From a virus, in the IMG/VR virus record IMGVR_UViG_3300044960_000037, positions 1 through 47,420 of that record: a stretch of DNA of 47,420 nt, one strand, 5' to 3'. Numbering within the stretch: the first letter of the stretch is position 1; every line of letters starts with the position of its first letter. Positions 9,717 to 18,148 of the stretch are shown piece after piece. Under the pieces are notes generated by a model, which was given only the letters and a program-made list of their open reading frames with translations, was not told the DNA's origin and searched no databases. Position numbers and translations under genes: made by a program.

Positions 9717-10613
9717 ATGAACAGAAAGATATATGAATCGATTAAAGAACATGGGTATTATGCTGATCGGACGCAAGTAGTGGTACCGATTCCTGTCGTA
9801 TTAGTCTCAGATGAGTCAGAAGCATTGCTTTTGCAGGGCGAAAGTCTAGCTGATGCTCGTCTGGCACAGACTAGGTTAGTTTCGGAAATCACTTCTAATC
9901 TCAAAGAATTTTTTGAAGAATATGGTAGCTTGGGAGACATAGCAGAGCTGTTAGAAGAACTAGACGATTTCTTTGATGAGTTAGAAGAGGATCTAGAATG
10001 TGAATGCAATTGTAAAGACGAAGATCATGATGACAACGATGATGACGAAGATGATTTTGAATTACTAGATGACGAAGATGAATTTTCCATAGAAACTCTC
10101 GACGATGATGAAGAAGATGAATTAGAAGATCTAATCGATGATGTCTTGGATGATATAGACAATGATTTCGAAGAAGTTACTGATGATGATCTTGACAGCG
10201 ATCTAGATGACGACGTTAATCTCGATGATGATGATGATAATGAAGAAGATGATGATGAAGAAGACGAAGATGATCATAAAGTTAAAACCGTTTCTGAGAA
10301 GACACAGACTGAAAAACATGATGTAGCTGATAAAGTTGAGAAAGTCACAAAAGATATGGATAAAGATCTCTCTAGTCTCATAAAACAGATTAGATGGCAA
10401 ATGGAATCCAATGAAGAAGTGAATGAGGGAGAGAATATTGCTGAAAATGACTTTAATCTAGTAGGAGAAGCTAAAAAGACTTCTCTCCAAGATTTGGTAG
10501 ATGAGCTGCTGGAAGATATTATTGATCCAGATATAAAAACCAAATCTAATATAGAGACTCAAGAATCATATTATGTAAAGAGTCTCTTCGAAGAGTTATC
10601 TAAAAAGTTATAA
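9717..10613 (+). CDS. Very acidic prohead core/scaffold candidate
   Basis: A 298-residue protein between portal and capsid genes. Residues 75-190 are almost entirely Asp and Glu, encoded by GAT/GAA-rich low-complexity DNA, with a CECNC cluster at about 97-101. The ends are helical. The position matches the small core proteins and gp22 scaffold of T4, so I infer an internal core protein that helps capsid assembly and may be cut by the upstream protease. No sequence family was recognised. An alternative is a DNA-mimicking or ion-binding head protein. The ribosome binding site is weak. Confidence 0.65.
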   Translation: MNRKIYESIKEHGYYADRTQVVVPIPVVLVSDESEALLLQGESLADARLAQTRLVSEITSNLKEFFEEYGSLGDIAELLEELDDFFDELEEDLECECNCKDEDHDDNDDDEDDFELLDDEDEFSIETLDDDEEDELEDLIDDVLDDIDNDFEEVTDDDLDSDLDDDVNLDDDDDNEEDDDEEDEDDHKVKTVSEKTQTEKHDVADKVEKVTKDMDKDLSSLIKQIRWQMESNEEVNEGENIAENDFNLVGEAKKTSLQDLVDELLEDIIDPDIKTKSNIETQESYYVKSLFEELSKKL

Positions 10614-10622
10614 CCATTTATT

Positions 10623-10630
10623 TATAGTTT
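10623..10630 (+). promoter_or_regulatory. TATAGTTT element before the capsid gene
   Basis: TATAGTTT is followed at once by GAGG; its TAG lies 18 bases before the capsid ATG. If it is a -10 element, transcription would start about eight bases before the ATG, giving a nearly leaderless message that lacks the GAGG. If it is a leader signal, the GAGG serves as ribosome binding site. Confidence 0.5.
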
Positions 10631-10642
10631 GAGGTATTAGCC

Positions 10643-12019
10643 ATGACTAATCTTGATACTAAATTGCGTAATTATGAAAGAAAGTATAGCCAATATTTCG
10701 AGATGGTAGAAAAATTCCGTAAGGATCGATTCAAACTCTCTGATCTCACCATGCATGAGAAGTTAGCTCTCGGACAGTACATGGAGAATTGGGAAAATTA
10801 TCTTCCCATCTTGGAAAGTGATCCCACTTCTCGAAGTGTCTTGGGTGACATCGTCCAAGCTCGTATGGGTCTGGTTGCATTGCAGTATGCTACCCTTCCG
10901 ATTGCTGATCTAGCTTCGGTACAACCGCTCAATGAGCAATGGGGTGTTATCTACTACCGTCGTCTGGTTGCCACTACTACCCGTGCAGGTGTAACTCAGG
11001 GAACTACTGTAGCCAACCCTGCTGGTCTGATCTATCAGAACCCTGATTACTATTCGGAAGCTACTACTCAGAGCTTCCCCACGGTTGCTGCTCAGCAGAA
11101 CTACAACTTGACGCTGTCTGGTACTCCACTTCTTCCTCGTTATGTCCAGATTACTGTTGGGCCTGCTAAAGCGATTGACGATGGTCAGGGTAACATCTTG
11201 GGTACTGGTGTCAGTGGTACTATCAACTATGCCACGGGAGCTCTGGTCTTGAGCATTACCAACACTAGTGTAAACTTGGGTACGCACCAGATTGTAGTCA
11301 CCTATCACCAGAACCTGGTAGAGTCTAACTCCATCCCTGGTTTCCAATGGAAGTTGGATTCGAAAGTGGTCTATAGCCAATTCTTCACCATTAGCACTCA
11401 GTACTCCGCTGTCTCCGAATGGCTGGTCAAGCAGCGCTTTGATCGTGTGTTGTCTCAAGACTTGGTAGCTGATGCAGTAGCTCAGATCAACTCGACTGTA
11501 CTCTCGTTGGCTATTCGCAAGTTGCGTGAAGCTGCAGTCTCCAATGGTGCTCCGGTGGTTTGGGATGCTTCTACTCCTGCTGGTACTTCTCGTGCTGAAC
11601 ACCGTATCACCTTTAACGATGCTATCGAACAGTCGCTGACCAAGATCGGTGATCGTAGCGGATATGCGGGTCGTTCTTTCATCGTAGTAGGTGCTCAAGG
11701 CCGTGTCATCCTCGGTACGCTTGGTCTCAAGCCGCTGGTCAAGACCGTAACTGGCCCATACCTGCTTGGTTATTGGGATGGTACTCCTGTCTACTATGCT
11801 CCTCAACCCATCTTGGGTCAGGACGAAGTCCTGGTAGGTTATCGTGGTACTAACTGGTTTGAAAGCCCTGTGGTCTATGCACCATTCATGCCAGTTATGA
11901 CTGTTGAAGGCCCTGCTACTCCGAACCCCATGTTGAAGAACATGGCAGTTGCTCACGCTGCTGCTGTTGAAGTCGTTCTTCCGGAATTTGTCGAACGTAT
12001 CCAGATCACTAACTTCTAA
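10643..12019 (+). CDS. Major capsid protein (gp23-like)
   Basis: A 458-residue protein that builds the head shell. The N-terminal helical part (1-80) should be removed by the prohead protease. The segment ATLPIADLASVQPLNEQWGV is characteristic of T4-type capsid proteins, and a beta-rich insertion (about 150-230) followed by an HK97-type core agrees. The gene has clearly different codon use from its neighbours: more AAC, CTG, GGT, CGT and other fast codons, and higher G+C, as expected for the most abundant virion protein. A strong hairpin follows. The reverse strand is open for more than 1 kb here, which is a by-product of the codon bias. Confidence 0.95.
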   Translation: MTNLDTKLRNYERKYSQYFEMVEKFRKDRFKLSDLTMHEKLALGQYMENWENYLPILESDPTSRSVLGDIVQARMGLVALQYATLPIADLASVQPLNEQWGVIYYRRLVATTTRAGVTQGTTVANPAGLIYQNPDYYSEATTQSFPTVAAQQNYNLTLSGTPLLPRYVQITVGPAKAIDDGQGNILGTGVSGTINYATGALVLSITNTSVNLGTHQIVVTYHQNLVESNSIPGFQWKLDSKVVYSQFFTISTQYSAVSEWLVKQRFDRVLSQDLVADAVAQINSTVLSLAIRKLREAAVSNGAPVVWDASTPAGTSRAEHRITFNDAIEQSLTKIGDRSGYAGRSFIVVGAQGRVILGTLGLKPLVKTVTGPYLLGYWDGTPVYYAPQPILGQDEVLVGYRGTNWFESPVVYAPFMPVMTVEGPATPNPMLKNMAVAHAAAVEVVLPEFVERIQITNF

Positions 12020-12038
12020 TTTGTGATATTATGATAGA

Positions 12039-12069
12039 CTGGTGGGTGAGTTTATCGCTCACCTACCAG
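12039..12069 (+). terminator. Hairpin after the capsid gene
   Basis: A 12-pair stem (CTGGTGGGTGAG with CTCACCTACCAG, one G-T pair) encloses a seven-base loop. It starts 19 bases after the capsid stop. No T-run follows, so it may stabilise the capsid transcript's 3' end or stop only part of the transcription into the next gene. Confidence 0.65.
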
Positions 12070-12103
12070 CTTTATCATGGAATATAGATCAACAGGAGAG
12101 TCT

Positions 12104-12775
12104 ATGAAAGACAAATGGAAATACCTTGATAACTTGATTGAATCGTTGGATCAGGACTTTGAAGATACTGAAGAAGTACAGGAATCTATACTTCAACGTA
12201 TGATACAGAAATATAAAGCTAAAATGAAATCTCAAAAACCTAAGCAAGATGTAGAAGAAGAATCTGCATTGATGCGAGTTCTACGTAAACGTAAAAATAA
12301 GCCAAGTCTCAAAGAACGTGTTATTAAGGCTAATGTAGATGAGTTAGAAGGATTGGTGGAAGAGTCTGACGAAGCAAATATAGTCGAAGCTATGGATGAT
12401 AAGCTGGATGCTTATGCCCTCAGCCGTGCTAGTATGTGGCTTGGTGTTCTGTTAGGAGCTGCTACTCCCTATATTGGCAATACCAGCTTGTTGCTGGTAC
12501 CTTCTGTAAATACAGTAGGAGAATATTATATCTTTAGCCGGAATCGTCGGATTGAGATGGAAGTAAAATTCATGGAAGATGGTAGCGTAGCTGTAAATGT
12601 AGAACAAGCTCCTGCTGCATTCTATCGTACACTTCGACTTAACTTACAGAATCTCCGGAGGGTCAGAATTCTCTTGTCTCCTATCTCTACTCAGAGTGAA
12701 GATCTGAACAAAGTTCTCTCTACATTTAGCGATCTTAAAGTCCAGTACACTGAAGGAGAAGAAAGCGATTGGTAA
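12104..12775 (+). CDS. Unrecognised head-module protein
   Basis: A 223-residue protein. The frame is open from an ATG at 12077, but the ATG at 12104 follows CAGGAG (12091-12096) at the usual distance, so I choose it. Residues 1-90 are charged and helical (many Lys/Glu). Residues 105-223 look like a compact beta-rich domain beginning at ALSRASMWLGVLLGAATPYIG. There is no signal peptide and no recognised family. Its place right after the capsid gene suggests a head vertex, decoration or neck role, by position only. Confidence 0.65.
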   Translation: MKDKWKYLDNLIESLDQDFEDTEEVQESILQRMIQKYKAKMKSQKPKQDVEEESALMRVLRKRKNKPSLKERVIKANVDELEGLVEESDEANIVEAMDDKLDAYALSRASMWLGVLLGAATPYIGNTSLLLVPSVNTVGEYYIFSRNRRIEMEVKFMEDGSVAVNVEQAPAAFYRTLRLNLQNLRRVRILLSPISTQSEDLNKVLSTFSDLKVQYTEGEESDW

Positions 12776-12784
12776 TAATATCTT

Positions 12785-12799
12785 TATAGTTTATAGTTT
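12785..12799 (+). promoter_or_regulatory. Tandem TATAGTTT elements
   Basis: Two TATAGTTT words overlap by one base (12785-12792 and 12792-12799), directly before the ATG at 12805. There is no GAGG between them and the start codon, so the next gene has no visible Shine-Dalgarno sequence. This favours a promoter with a leaderless transcript over a leader signal. Confidence 0.45.
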
Positions 12800-12804
12800 T
12801 ATAT

Positions 12805-13281
12805 ATGGCTGACGTCGTTACTGTTCGTGATTTAATTTTAGCTTCTGTCAAACTTCCAGCTCAGCTGGTAAGTCATGCTGACGTAGAGCGAGCTGTAGAA
12901 CAAGCGCTTATTAAATTAAATCAACGAACTGGTGGGCAAATCATAAATACACAGTCGCCATTACCTGGTATGACTATTTTGAGAGATCCTGTCTTAGATC
13001 CGAGTCAGGTCTATCTTATAGCCACTGGACTCGGACTCTATGTAGGACAAGTACCTTGGACACTAGCTAATGTAGATCAACATCAAGGTGCTTGGAGATA
13101 TTTTATTGATTTAGCTGTAGAATACACTCATGTAGCAGTCTGTGGGAGACTTGCTATAGCTGATGGATTTAACGAGATGCCATTTAACCTGGAATTCAGA
13201 AGTATCTATGAACAGGCATTTCAACGGATAGCTGATATTGACCGGGATATTCAAGAGAATTGGTTGATTGGCGTCATATAA
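12805..13281 (+). CDS. Head completion/neck protein candidate
   Basis: A 158-residue soluble protein beginning MADVVTVRDLILASVKLPA. It is mainly helical at both ends (residues 20-40 and 95-150), with a Pro/Gly-rich middle. No known family was recognised with confidence; length, fold impression and position between capsid and sheath genes fit a head-tail adaptor or head completion protein. No ribosome binding site is visible, only the preceding tandem TATAGTTT elements. Confidence 0.6.
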   Translation: MADVVTVRDLILASVKLPAQLVSHADVERAVEQALIKLNQRTGGQIINTQSPLPGMTILRDPVLDPSQVYLIATGLGLYVGQVPWTLANVDQHQGAWRYFIDLAVEYTHVAVCGRLAIADGFNEMPFNLEFRSIYEQAFQRIADIDRDIQENWLIGVI

Positions 13282-13298
13282 TTATGAGGTAACAATTT

Positions 13299-13634
13299 AT
13301 GAAGAATCTTTATATCTATAAAGGTGTACATATTGAGTGGGAAACTGAAGAAGAGTTAGTAGCTGCTCGAAAGAAAATCGATTTAGCTGATCAAGATTAT
13401 CTAGATCTTATTACTAAAGGTCAAGCTAAATCTAAGACTAAGCCAGCTTCTGACGTTTTAGAGACTACCTCATTGGAGACCAAACCAACTGAAGAGTTGA
13501 CTCCAAGTGATGTTCCAGTTCCGGAAGAAGTCACACCTCCAGTGACAGAAGTTACTGATCCAACCGAGAAGACTAGTTCAACTGAAGAAGTAGTCAGTCC
13601 ACCTAAGACTACTAGGACTCGTCGGAATAGGTGA
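13299..13634 (+). CDS. Small Pro/Thr/Glu-rich protein
   Basis: A 111-residue protein with a GAGGT site before the ATG. Residues 1-45 look folded (MKNLYIYKGVHIEWETEEEL, then a helix); 46-111 are Thr/Pro/Glu/Val-rich and disordered, ending in the basic run KTTRTRRNR. This layout, a small domain with a long flexible tail, occurs in minor head and neck proteins, but no family was recognised. Confidence 0.6.
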   Translation: MKNLYIYKGVHIEWETEEELVAARKKIDLADQDYLDLITKGQAKSKTKPASDVLETTSLETKPTEELTPSDVPVPEEVTPPVTEVTDPTEKTSSTEEVVSPPKTTRTRRNR

Positions 13635-13662
13635 GATCTTTAGATATTTGAGATAATACTTT

Positions 13663-13965
13663 ATGAGTTTAGGTTCATTTCGTAGAGGAACTAAGATCCC
13701 TGGATCTCGAATAAGTGGTGGTGGTGCTTGGAAACCAGTTATTAGGAAAGGACGTAGGAAGTTAATTCCTAAATGTCCTCCTAATAAATATTTCGATAAG
13801 AAAACTGGTAGATGTCAAGTAAAGACAGCTACAATAAAATTGAAATTAAAACGAGCTGCTAGAAAACGTAAATATAAATTAAAACGAAATCTAGCTAAAA
13901 AACTTCTGCAACGTAAACGTTCACTTCTCCGGAGGAGATTATTTGTACCCAAGAAATTTAGATAA
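13663..13965 (+). CDS. Very basic, probably DNA-binding small protein
   Basis: A 100-residue protein with more than one third Lys and Arg and almost no acidic residues. It starts with a Gly/Arg-rich stretch (SLGSFRRGTKIPGSRISGGG). A two-cysteine motif follows (CPPNKYFDKKTGRC, about residues 38-51), and then a 45-residue run of Lys/Arg with Leu and Ala. The composition is like a protamine or histone-like protein, so binding of packaged DNA or of RNA is likely. Its place among head and neck genes suggests a virion protein injected with or condensing the DNA. The leader (TTGAGATAATAC) is nearly identical to that of the next gene. Confidence 0.65.
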   Translation: MSLGSFRRGTKIPGSRISGGGAWKPVIRKGRRKLIPKCPPNKYFDKKTGRCQVKTATIKLKLKRAARKRKYKLKRNLAKKLLQRKRSLLRRRLFVPKKFR

Positions 13966-13986
13966 TTATAAATTGAGATAATACAT

Positions 13987-14409
13987 ATGTCTACTTTATT
14001 AGAGATCGTAGATACTACGTTAGCTGAGATAGGTCAAGTCATCTTGGATGCATTACTTCCGATTCTGGGATTAAGAGTAAGACTCTATAATCCTATAATG
14101 GAAGATAATATATACTCTTCTGGACAATCTAAACCAAACTATGAAAGTACACCTTATGATGAGAGTCTATTAATCATCTCAGGTATCTTGTCTAAAGATC
14201 ACGCTAGAAATCATCAAGCTAACACTAGTTCTTCTGATAGTCCTACCACTGAAACTGAGAAAAGAGCTTGGGGACTTGATTATATACCACGTGGAACTAA
14301 AGTAGTAGCTCGACTCTATAATAAAGAAATACATATGAGAGTGCAATCAGTTTATCAAGATCCTACACGTCTTGGTAGTTATTATGAATTCATTTTAGAA
14401 CCTCTATGA
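13987..14409 (+). CDS. Neck/tail connector candidate
   Basis: A 140-residue protein. An N-terminal amphipathic or hydrophobic helix (LLEIVDTTLAEIGQVILDALLPILG) is followed by a beta-rich part with a Ser/Thr-rich loop at about 75-90. It ends with YYEFILEPL, four bases into the next gene (ATGA overlap). No family was recognised; position and coupling with the next gene suggest a neck or tail completion component. Confidence 0.6.
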   Translation: MSTLLEIVDTTLAEIGQVILDALLPILGLRVRLYNPIMEDNIYSSGQSKPNYESTPYDESLLIISGILSKDHARNHQANTSSSDSPTTETEKRAWGLDYIPRGTKVVARLYNKEIHMRVQSVYQDPTRLGSYYEFILEPL

Positions 14410-15056
14410 ATATTTCAGCTACTAGTCTGGCACTGCTTACAGATCTACAAAATCGATTAACAAATCTATATCCTACCCAAGTTAGATTTCTTCCACGTGT
14501 AGGTAATCATAACACAGAACTAGATGGACTTATAAATCAATTATCACGGAATAAATCTCAACAAGTGGATCAAGTTTGGTTAAGTTATTATTTCTCTAGA
14601 GGGAGTCTAGACTATATCGATAATAGGATCCGAGAAGTCTACTGGCCTGATCCCACAAATAGTGACAGATCTTTCCAAGTTCGAGCTATACCACTTGCCA
14701 CGTTGGATATAGCTATATCATTTGTCTCAAATCATGCACCATTATTAGAAGATCTAGAGCAGAAAATTTCTTTACGTCATTTCCCTTTACAACGAAGTTT
14801 TGTAGCTACTGCTCCTATCTTGACTGGTCTAGATCCTATAAAATTTTGGTATGACCTTGAATCTCCCAACCCTAATTACCGTGTAGAAGCTACCAGCCTC
14901 GGATCCGTATCAGAATTATCTATATCTCTTCGGATATATTTCCCTATATTCCAGATACCTGAAAATACAACATCTCAGAAGATAATAAAAGAGATTACTT
15001 TCGACATCTACAGTTTACCTGAAAATTTATTATTAACTAGGTATACACTTACCTAA
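14406..15056 (+). CDS. Neck/tail terminator candidate
   Basis: A 216-residue soluble protein, translationally coupled to the previous gene by an ATGA overlap. Residues 1-60 are helical; the rest is beta-rich. It sits two genes before the sheath, where T4-type phages keep neck and tail terminator genes (gp13-15 and gp3 functions). No diagnostic motif was seen, so the role is inferred from position only. Confidence 0.6.
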   Translation: MNISATSLALLTDLQNRLTNLYPTQVRFLPRVGNHNTELDGLINQLSRNKSQQVDQVWLSYYFSRGSLDYIDNRIREVYWPDPTNSDRSFQVRAIPLATLDIAISFVSNHAPLLEDLEQKISLRHFPLQRSFVATAPILTGLDPIKFWYDLESPNPNYRVEATSLGSVSELSISLRIYFPIFQIPENTTSQKIIKEITFDIYSLPENLLLTRYTLT

Positions 15057-15069
15057 GGTGGTGATATGA

Positions 15070-15351
15070 ATGAATAAATCTTACAAGATCTCTTCTTATT
15101 TAGCTTATCCAGTGTTTCTCAAAGTGGATATGCCTCCTGTAGAGACTATCATGATCCATCCTTATGCTGTTATAGATCTAGAAGCAAAAGCTCTCATAGA
15201 GCCAATACCTACAGGACTTCAAGTTTATGAACATCCGATGAATCGTGAAGAAGAGAGCAATCAGACACCACAAACTGATTTGAGGTTGAAGCGGAATCAA
15301 TCGCGACCATCTACAGGACAGCCTCAAGATCCTGATAACTCTTCATCCTAA
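15070..15351 (+). CDS. Small unrecognised protein before the sheath gene
   Basis: A 93-residue protein. Two ATGs lie close together at 15066 and 15070; the first runs into a stop after three codons, so 15070 is the start, with GGTGGTGA just upstream. Residues 1-55 look like a small beta domain; 58-93 are polar and disordered (Asn/Gln/Ser/Pro-rich). The function is unknown. Confidence 0.55.
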   Translation: MNKSYKISSYLAYPVFLKVDMPPVETIMIHPYAVIDLEAKALIEPIPTGLQVYEHPMNREEESNQTPQTDLRLKRNQSRPSTGQPQDPDNSSS

Positions 15352-15397
15352 ACTGTATATCTCAGGTTATACACTTTTAATCATTGAACATGATCTA

Positions 15398-15409
15398 TTA
15401 GTTTAGAGG
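15398..15409 (+). promoter_or_regulatory. TTAGTTTAGAGG element before the sheath gene
   Basis: A variant of the start-associated element, with its TAG 19 bases before the sheath ATG. Here the AGAGG part can also serve as the ribosome binding site. Confidence 0.45.
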
Positions 15410-15417
15410 TATATATC

Positions 15418-17034
15418 ATGGCTGCACCTGCAGTATATTTGAAAGAACAAGATAAATCTTTACGTGTACCTGAGTCTCCAGGTCTATATGCAGCTATCGT
15501 CGTAGACGCAGAGCGTGGACCATTGACTCCTACACTGATCACTAACATTGACCAGTTATTGAGAACTTATACCACAACAGGTAAGCTCCGGAGGGGTGGT
15601 TCGAACGCACTTCTCTCGGCTATGCAGTTTCTAACTGCTAGCAATAAACTTTGGGTCGCTCGTGCTATCGGAGCTGGATATTCTTATGCTGGTTTATTAG
15701 TATCTTTTGACACTGGTACTGATACAGTTAGTTTCTCTACTGCTTCTGCTACGAATCCTTCGACTTTTACTAGTTGGGGTGCTACTGGTAAATTATTGCT
15801 AGCAGCAGATTCTCCCGGTGGCTGGGCTAATAACCGTGTAGCTGTACAATTTAGTCGTTATACTCGACCTCTACCCGCTGGATCTAATAGTCAGGCATTC
15901 ATGCTTCATGTTTATTTCGACAATGTCAAAGTCGAAGAACACCTCGTCAGTCTCTGGCAAGATGAGTTAGATGGAAATGGTAAATCGATTTTTATCGAGA
16001 CTGTATTAAGATCCAGTGGTTATGTACAAGCTAAAGTTAATCCCACAGCTATAACTGGTGGTAGTGCTTCTCAATTGATTCCTACTGCTGGTACAGGCCC
16101 GTGGCCTGCTTCTCCTTCAGCACTTGGTAGTGGTGCAAATGGTGGGGTACCAGGTCAATCTGCTTATATCAATGCAGCTAATCGATTTGCTAATAAGTTA
16201 GATTATCCTGTTACGCTATTCTTGGATGGTGGTTATGCAGATCCTGCTTATGCAGTGACGCTGACTAATCTGGCTGAAAATAGGAGAGACGCTGTAGCGA
16301 TTCTATCAGTACCTTCTCAGTCAGAATCTTCTGCTAACTATCTAAACGATGTCATCTCATATTCTCAGTCAATAGGTACTGGTATTGGTGGTATAAATTC
16401 TTCATATGCAGCGTTATATAGTCCTGGTATCAAGCTCTACGTACCAGACTTTGACGACTATGTATATGTTTCTCCGGATGGTTTTGTAGCTTCTGCTATA
16501 GCTAAGACTGCTCAAAACTATGAGATCTGGATGCCAGTAGGTGGTTGGATCCGTGGTAAGCTGAATGTTGTAGACGTTCTCCGGAACTATACTGACGGTG
16601 AACTAGATGCACTCTATGATGCAAACATTAACCCTATACGGTTCAAACGTGGTAAAGGTATCTCCATTTGGGGTCAGAAGACGCTATACCGGATGCCTTC
16701 TGCTCTTGACCGGTTGAATGTGAGGTTATTGTTAATCACTATCGAGAATGCTATCGCTGAATCTCTGGAAGGATACCTCTTCGAACAAAATACTGCTGCT
16801 ACACGCTCTCTGATCCAAGCTATGATCGAAGGGTATATGTCCAATATTCAATCCAGAAATGGTGTCTATGATTTCTTAGTTGTTTGTGATGAGAGCAACA
16901 ATAGTGCAGTAGACATAGACAACTATCGCTTGAATGTAGATCTCTATGTCAAACCTGTGAAAGCGATCGAGTATATCCATTTCCGGACAGTTATTGCACC
17001 GACTGGAGTAAGTTTTGATCTAGTTAGAGGTTAA
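15418..17034 (+). CDS. Tail sheath protein (gp18-like)
   Basis: A 538-residue protein that forms the contractile sheath. The N-terminus (AAPAVYLKEQDKSLRVPESP, then AIVVDAERGP) is typical of sheath proteins, with a short arm followed by the first domain. The middle has the beta-rich variable domain, and the C-terminal domain (about 400-538, from WGQKTLYRMPSALDRLNVRL) has the helix and strands that join neighbouring rings. The tube genes follow within six bases, as expected. The gene uses somewhat richer codons than small neighbours, fitting high expression. Confidence 0.93.
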   Translation: MAAPAVYLKEQDKSLRVPESPGLYAAIVVDAERGPLTPTLITNIDQLLRTYTTTGKLRRGGSNALLSAMQFLTASNKLWVARAIGAGYSYAGLLVSFDTGTDTVSFSTASATNPSTFTSWGATGKLLLAADSPGGWANNRVAVQFSRYTRPLPAGSNSQAFMLHVYFDNVKVEEHLVSLWQDELDGNGKSIFIETVLRSSGYVQAKVNPTAITGGSASQLIPTAGTGPWPASPSALGSGANGGVPGQSAYINAANRFANKLDYPVTLFLDGGYADPAYAVTLTNLAENRRDAVAILSVPSQSESSANYLNDVISYSQSIGTGIGGINSSYAALYSPGIKLYVPDFDDYVYVSPDGFVASAIAKTAQNYEIWMPVGGWIRGKLNVVDVLRNYTDGELDALYDANINPIRFKRGKGISIWGQKTLYRMPSALDRLNVRLLLITIENAIAESLEGYLFEQNTAATRSLIQAMIEGYMSNIQSRNGVYDFLVVCDESNNSAVDIDNYRLNVDLYVKPVKAIEYIHFRTVIAPTGVSFDLVRG

Positions 17035-17039
17035 AGATT

Positions 17040-17576
17040 ATGCCTAAACCGTTACTTAATCAGTTAGTCCAGCTTGATAGTGTATTTCACCTAAACGATT
17101 GGAATATCAATTTCACTAGACTTCCTTCGGGATTTGCAACTGGATCTCTACCACAAAATCTGAATATCAGAGCTTATACCGTAGACTTGCCAAGGTGGAA
17201 TATTAATTCTATCCAAGTGGATATTCGTGGACATCGCTTCTATATTCCTGGAGATAAAGAGTTTGACTCGACGATTACACTTCAGCTCCACGAGACTACA
17301 GATGCTGTAGTCTTGGAGTTTTTCAGAGCATGGTCTGAAGCGATTTATGCTACAAATACTGGTTCTAAAGGTAATCCTGCTTGGACTCAGTTAAAAGGCG
17401 ACATTCAGATGCTGCTCTTAGATCGTCAATTAAATCCTAAATGGGAATATATGATCTACGGTGTTTGGGTACAGTCGGTAGATCTCGGTGGTCAGTTATC
17501 TGGAGATAAAGGAGCAGATATCGTAAGACCTTCTGCTACACTAAACTTTGACTGGTTCACCAATAAGAAACTCTAG
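17040..17576 (+). CDS. Tail tube protein (gp19-like)
   Basis: A 178-residue protein directly after the sheath gene, with an AGAGGT site. It has the pattern of gp19 tube proteins: an N-terminal helix (LLNQLVQLDSVFHLNDW), a beta sandwich with VDLPRW and GHRFYIPG, a helix (EFFRAWSEAI) and a closing WEYMIYGVWV..VDLG...GDKGAD...ATLNFDWF. It should stack in hexameric rings inside the sheath. It is the first of three tandem paralogues and, by position and length, the best candidate for the main tube subunit. Confidence 0.85.
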   Translation: MPKPLLNQLVQLDSVFHLNDWNINFTRLPSGFATGSLPQNLNIRAYTVDLPRWNINSIQVDIRGHRFYIPGDKEFDSTITLQLHETTDAVVLEFFRAWSEAIYATNTGSKGNPAWTQLKGDIQMLLLDRQLNPKWEYMIYGVWVQSVDLGGQLSGDKGADIVRPSATLNFDWFTNKKL

Positions 17577-17579
17577 CTC

Positions 17580-18140
17580 ATGGGGGTAGCATTGAAACCT
17601 AAGTTACAAGAGCTGACTCAAAATCTGGATCAAGTACTCCACACTAACGACTGGACTCTCGAAGTCATGCGTTGGCCCATCACACTTGACTCAGGATTGA
17701 GTCAGCTTAAACCTTTAGCAGATAAGAGTCTTATTAGATTGATCTCTGTAGACCTCCCCAAGTGGGAGGTATCTCCAGTGCAAGTCTTACATCGTGGCTA
17801 TATTTTCCAACTCCCAAGTATCTGGGATACCCCGAGATCATTAACCACTATATTCTTAGAAACTATAGATAAGCCAGTTTTTAAGTTATTAGAAGCTTGG
17901 AGAGAAGTAGTTGCTCAGACTTCTTGGGCTGGAAGCTCTAGTGATGATTACCAGACTTCTAGCATTAAAGCAGATCTGAGAATTATCATGTATAACAGAC
18001 AACAAAATCCTGTTTTAGAGTATAATATCTACGGTGTATTTCCCATTAATGTAGATTTTGGACAATTAGTCGGAGACAAAGGAGCTGATATATTTAGAAT
18101 AAATGTAACCTGGTCTTATGACTATTATTTTGCGAAATAG
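17580..18140 (+). CDS. Tail tube paralogue
   Basis: A 186-residue paralogue of the preceding tube protein, starting three bases after its stop. The shared features are NDW near residue 24, VDLPKWEVSPVQV.HRG, an EAWREVV helix, and LEYNIYGVFPINVDFGQLVGDKGADIF. The last block is the most conserved. Duplicated tube proteins can supply special rings at the baseplate end (T4 gp48 and gp54) or at the neck; I infer such a role. Which paralogue is the main tube subunit is not decided by sequence. Confidence 0.8.
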   Translation: MGVALKPKLQELTQNLDQVLHTNDWTLEVMRWPITLDSGLSQLKPLADKSLIRLISVDLPKWEVSPVQVLHRGYIFQLPSIWDTPRSLTTIFLETIDKPVFKLLEAWREVVAQTSWAGSSSDDYQTSSIKADLRIIMYNRQQNPVLEYNIYGVFPINVDFGQLVGDKGADIFRINVTWSYDYYFAK

Positions 18141-18148
18141 GACTAGCT

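Noticed and set aside
9758-10543. Several Ser-rich and Ile-rich reverse-strand frames inside the acidic protein gene
   Set aside because: They are the complement of GAT/GAA low-complexity DNA and have biased compositions as a result.
10910-11956. A 348-residue open frame on the reverse strand of the capsid gene
   Set aside because: It lies wholly inside a clearly coding, codon-biased gene. Its translation is Ser/Arg/Thr-rich with no recognisable fold, and it has no ribosome binding site. Long antisense frames are common in such genes.
12039-12069. The hairpin after the capsid gene as a riboswitch or attachment site
   Set aside because: It is a simple stem-loop directly after a stop codon, with no conserved loop and no second copy in the window; a transcript end or stability hairpin is enough to explain it.
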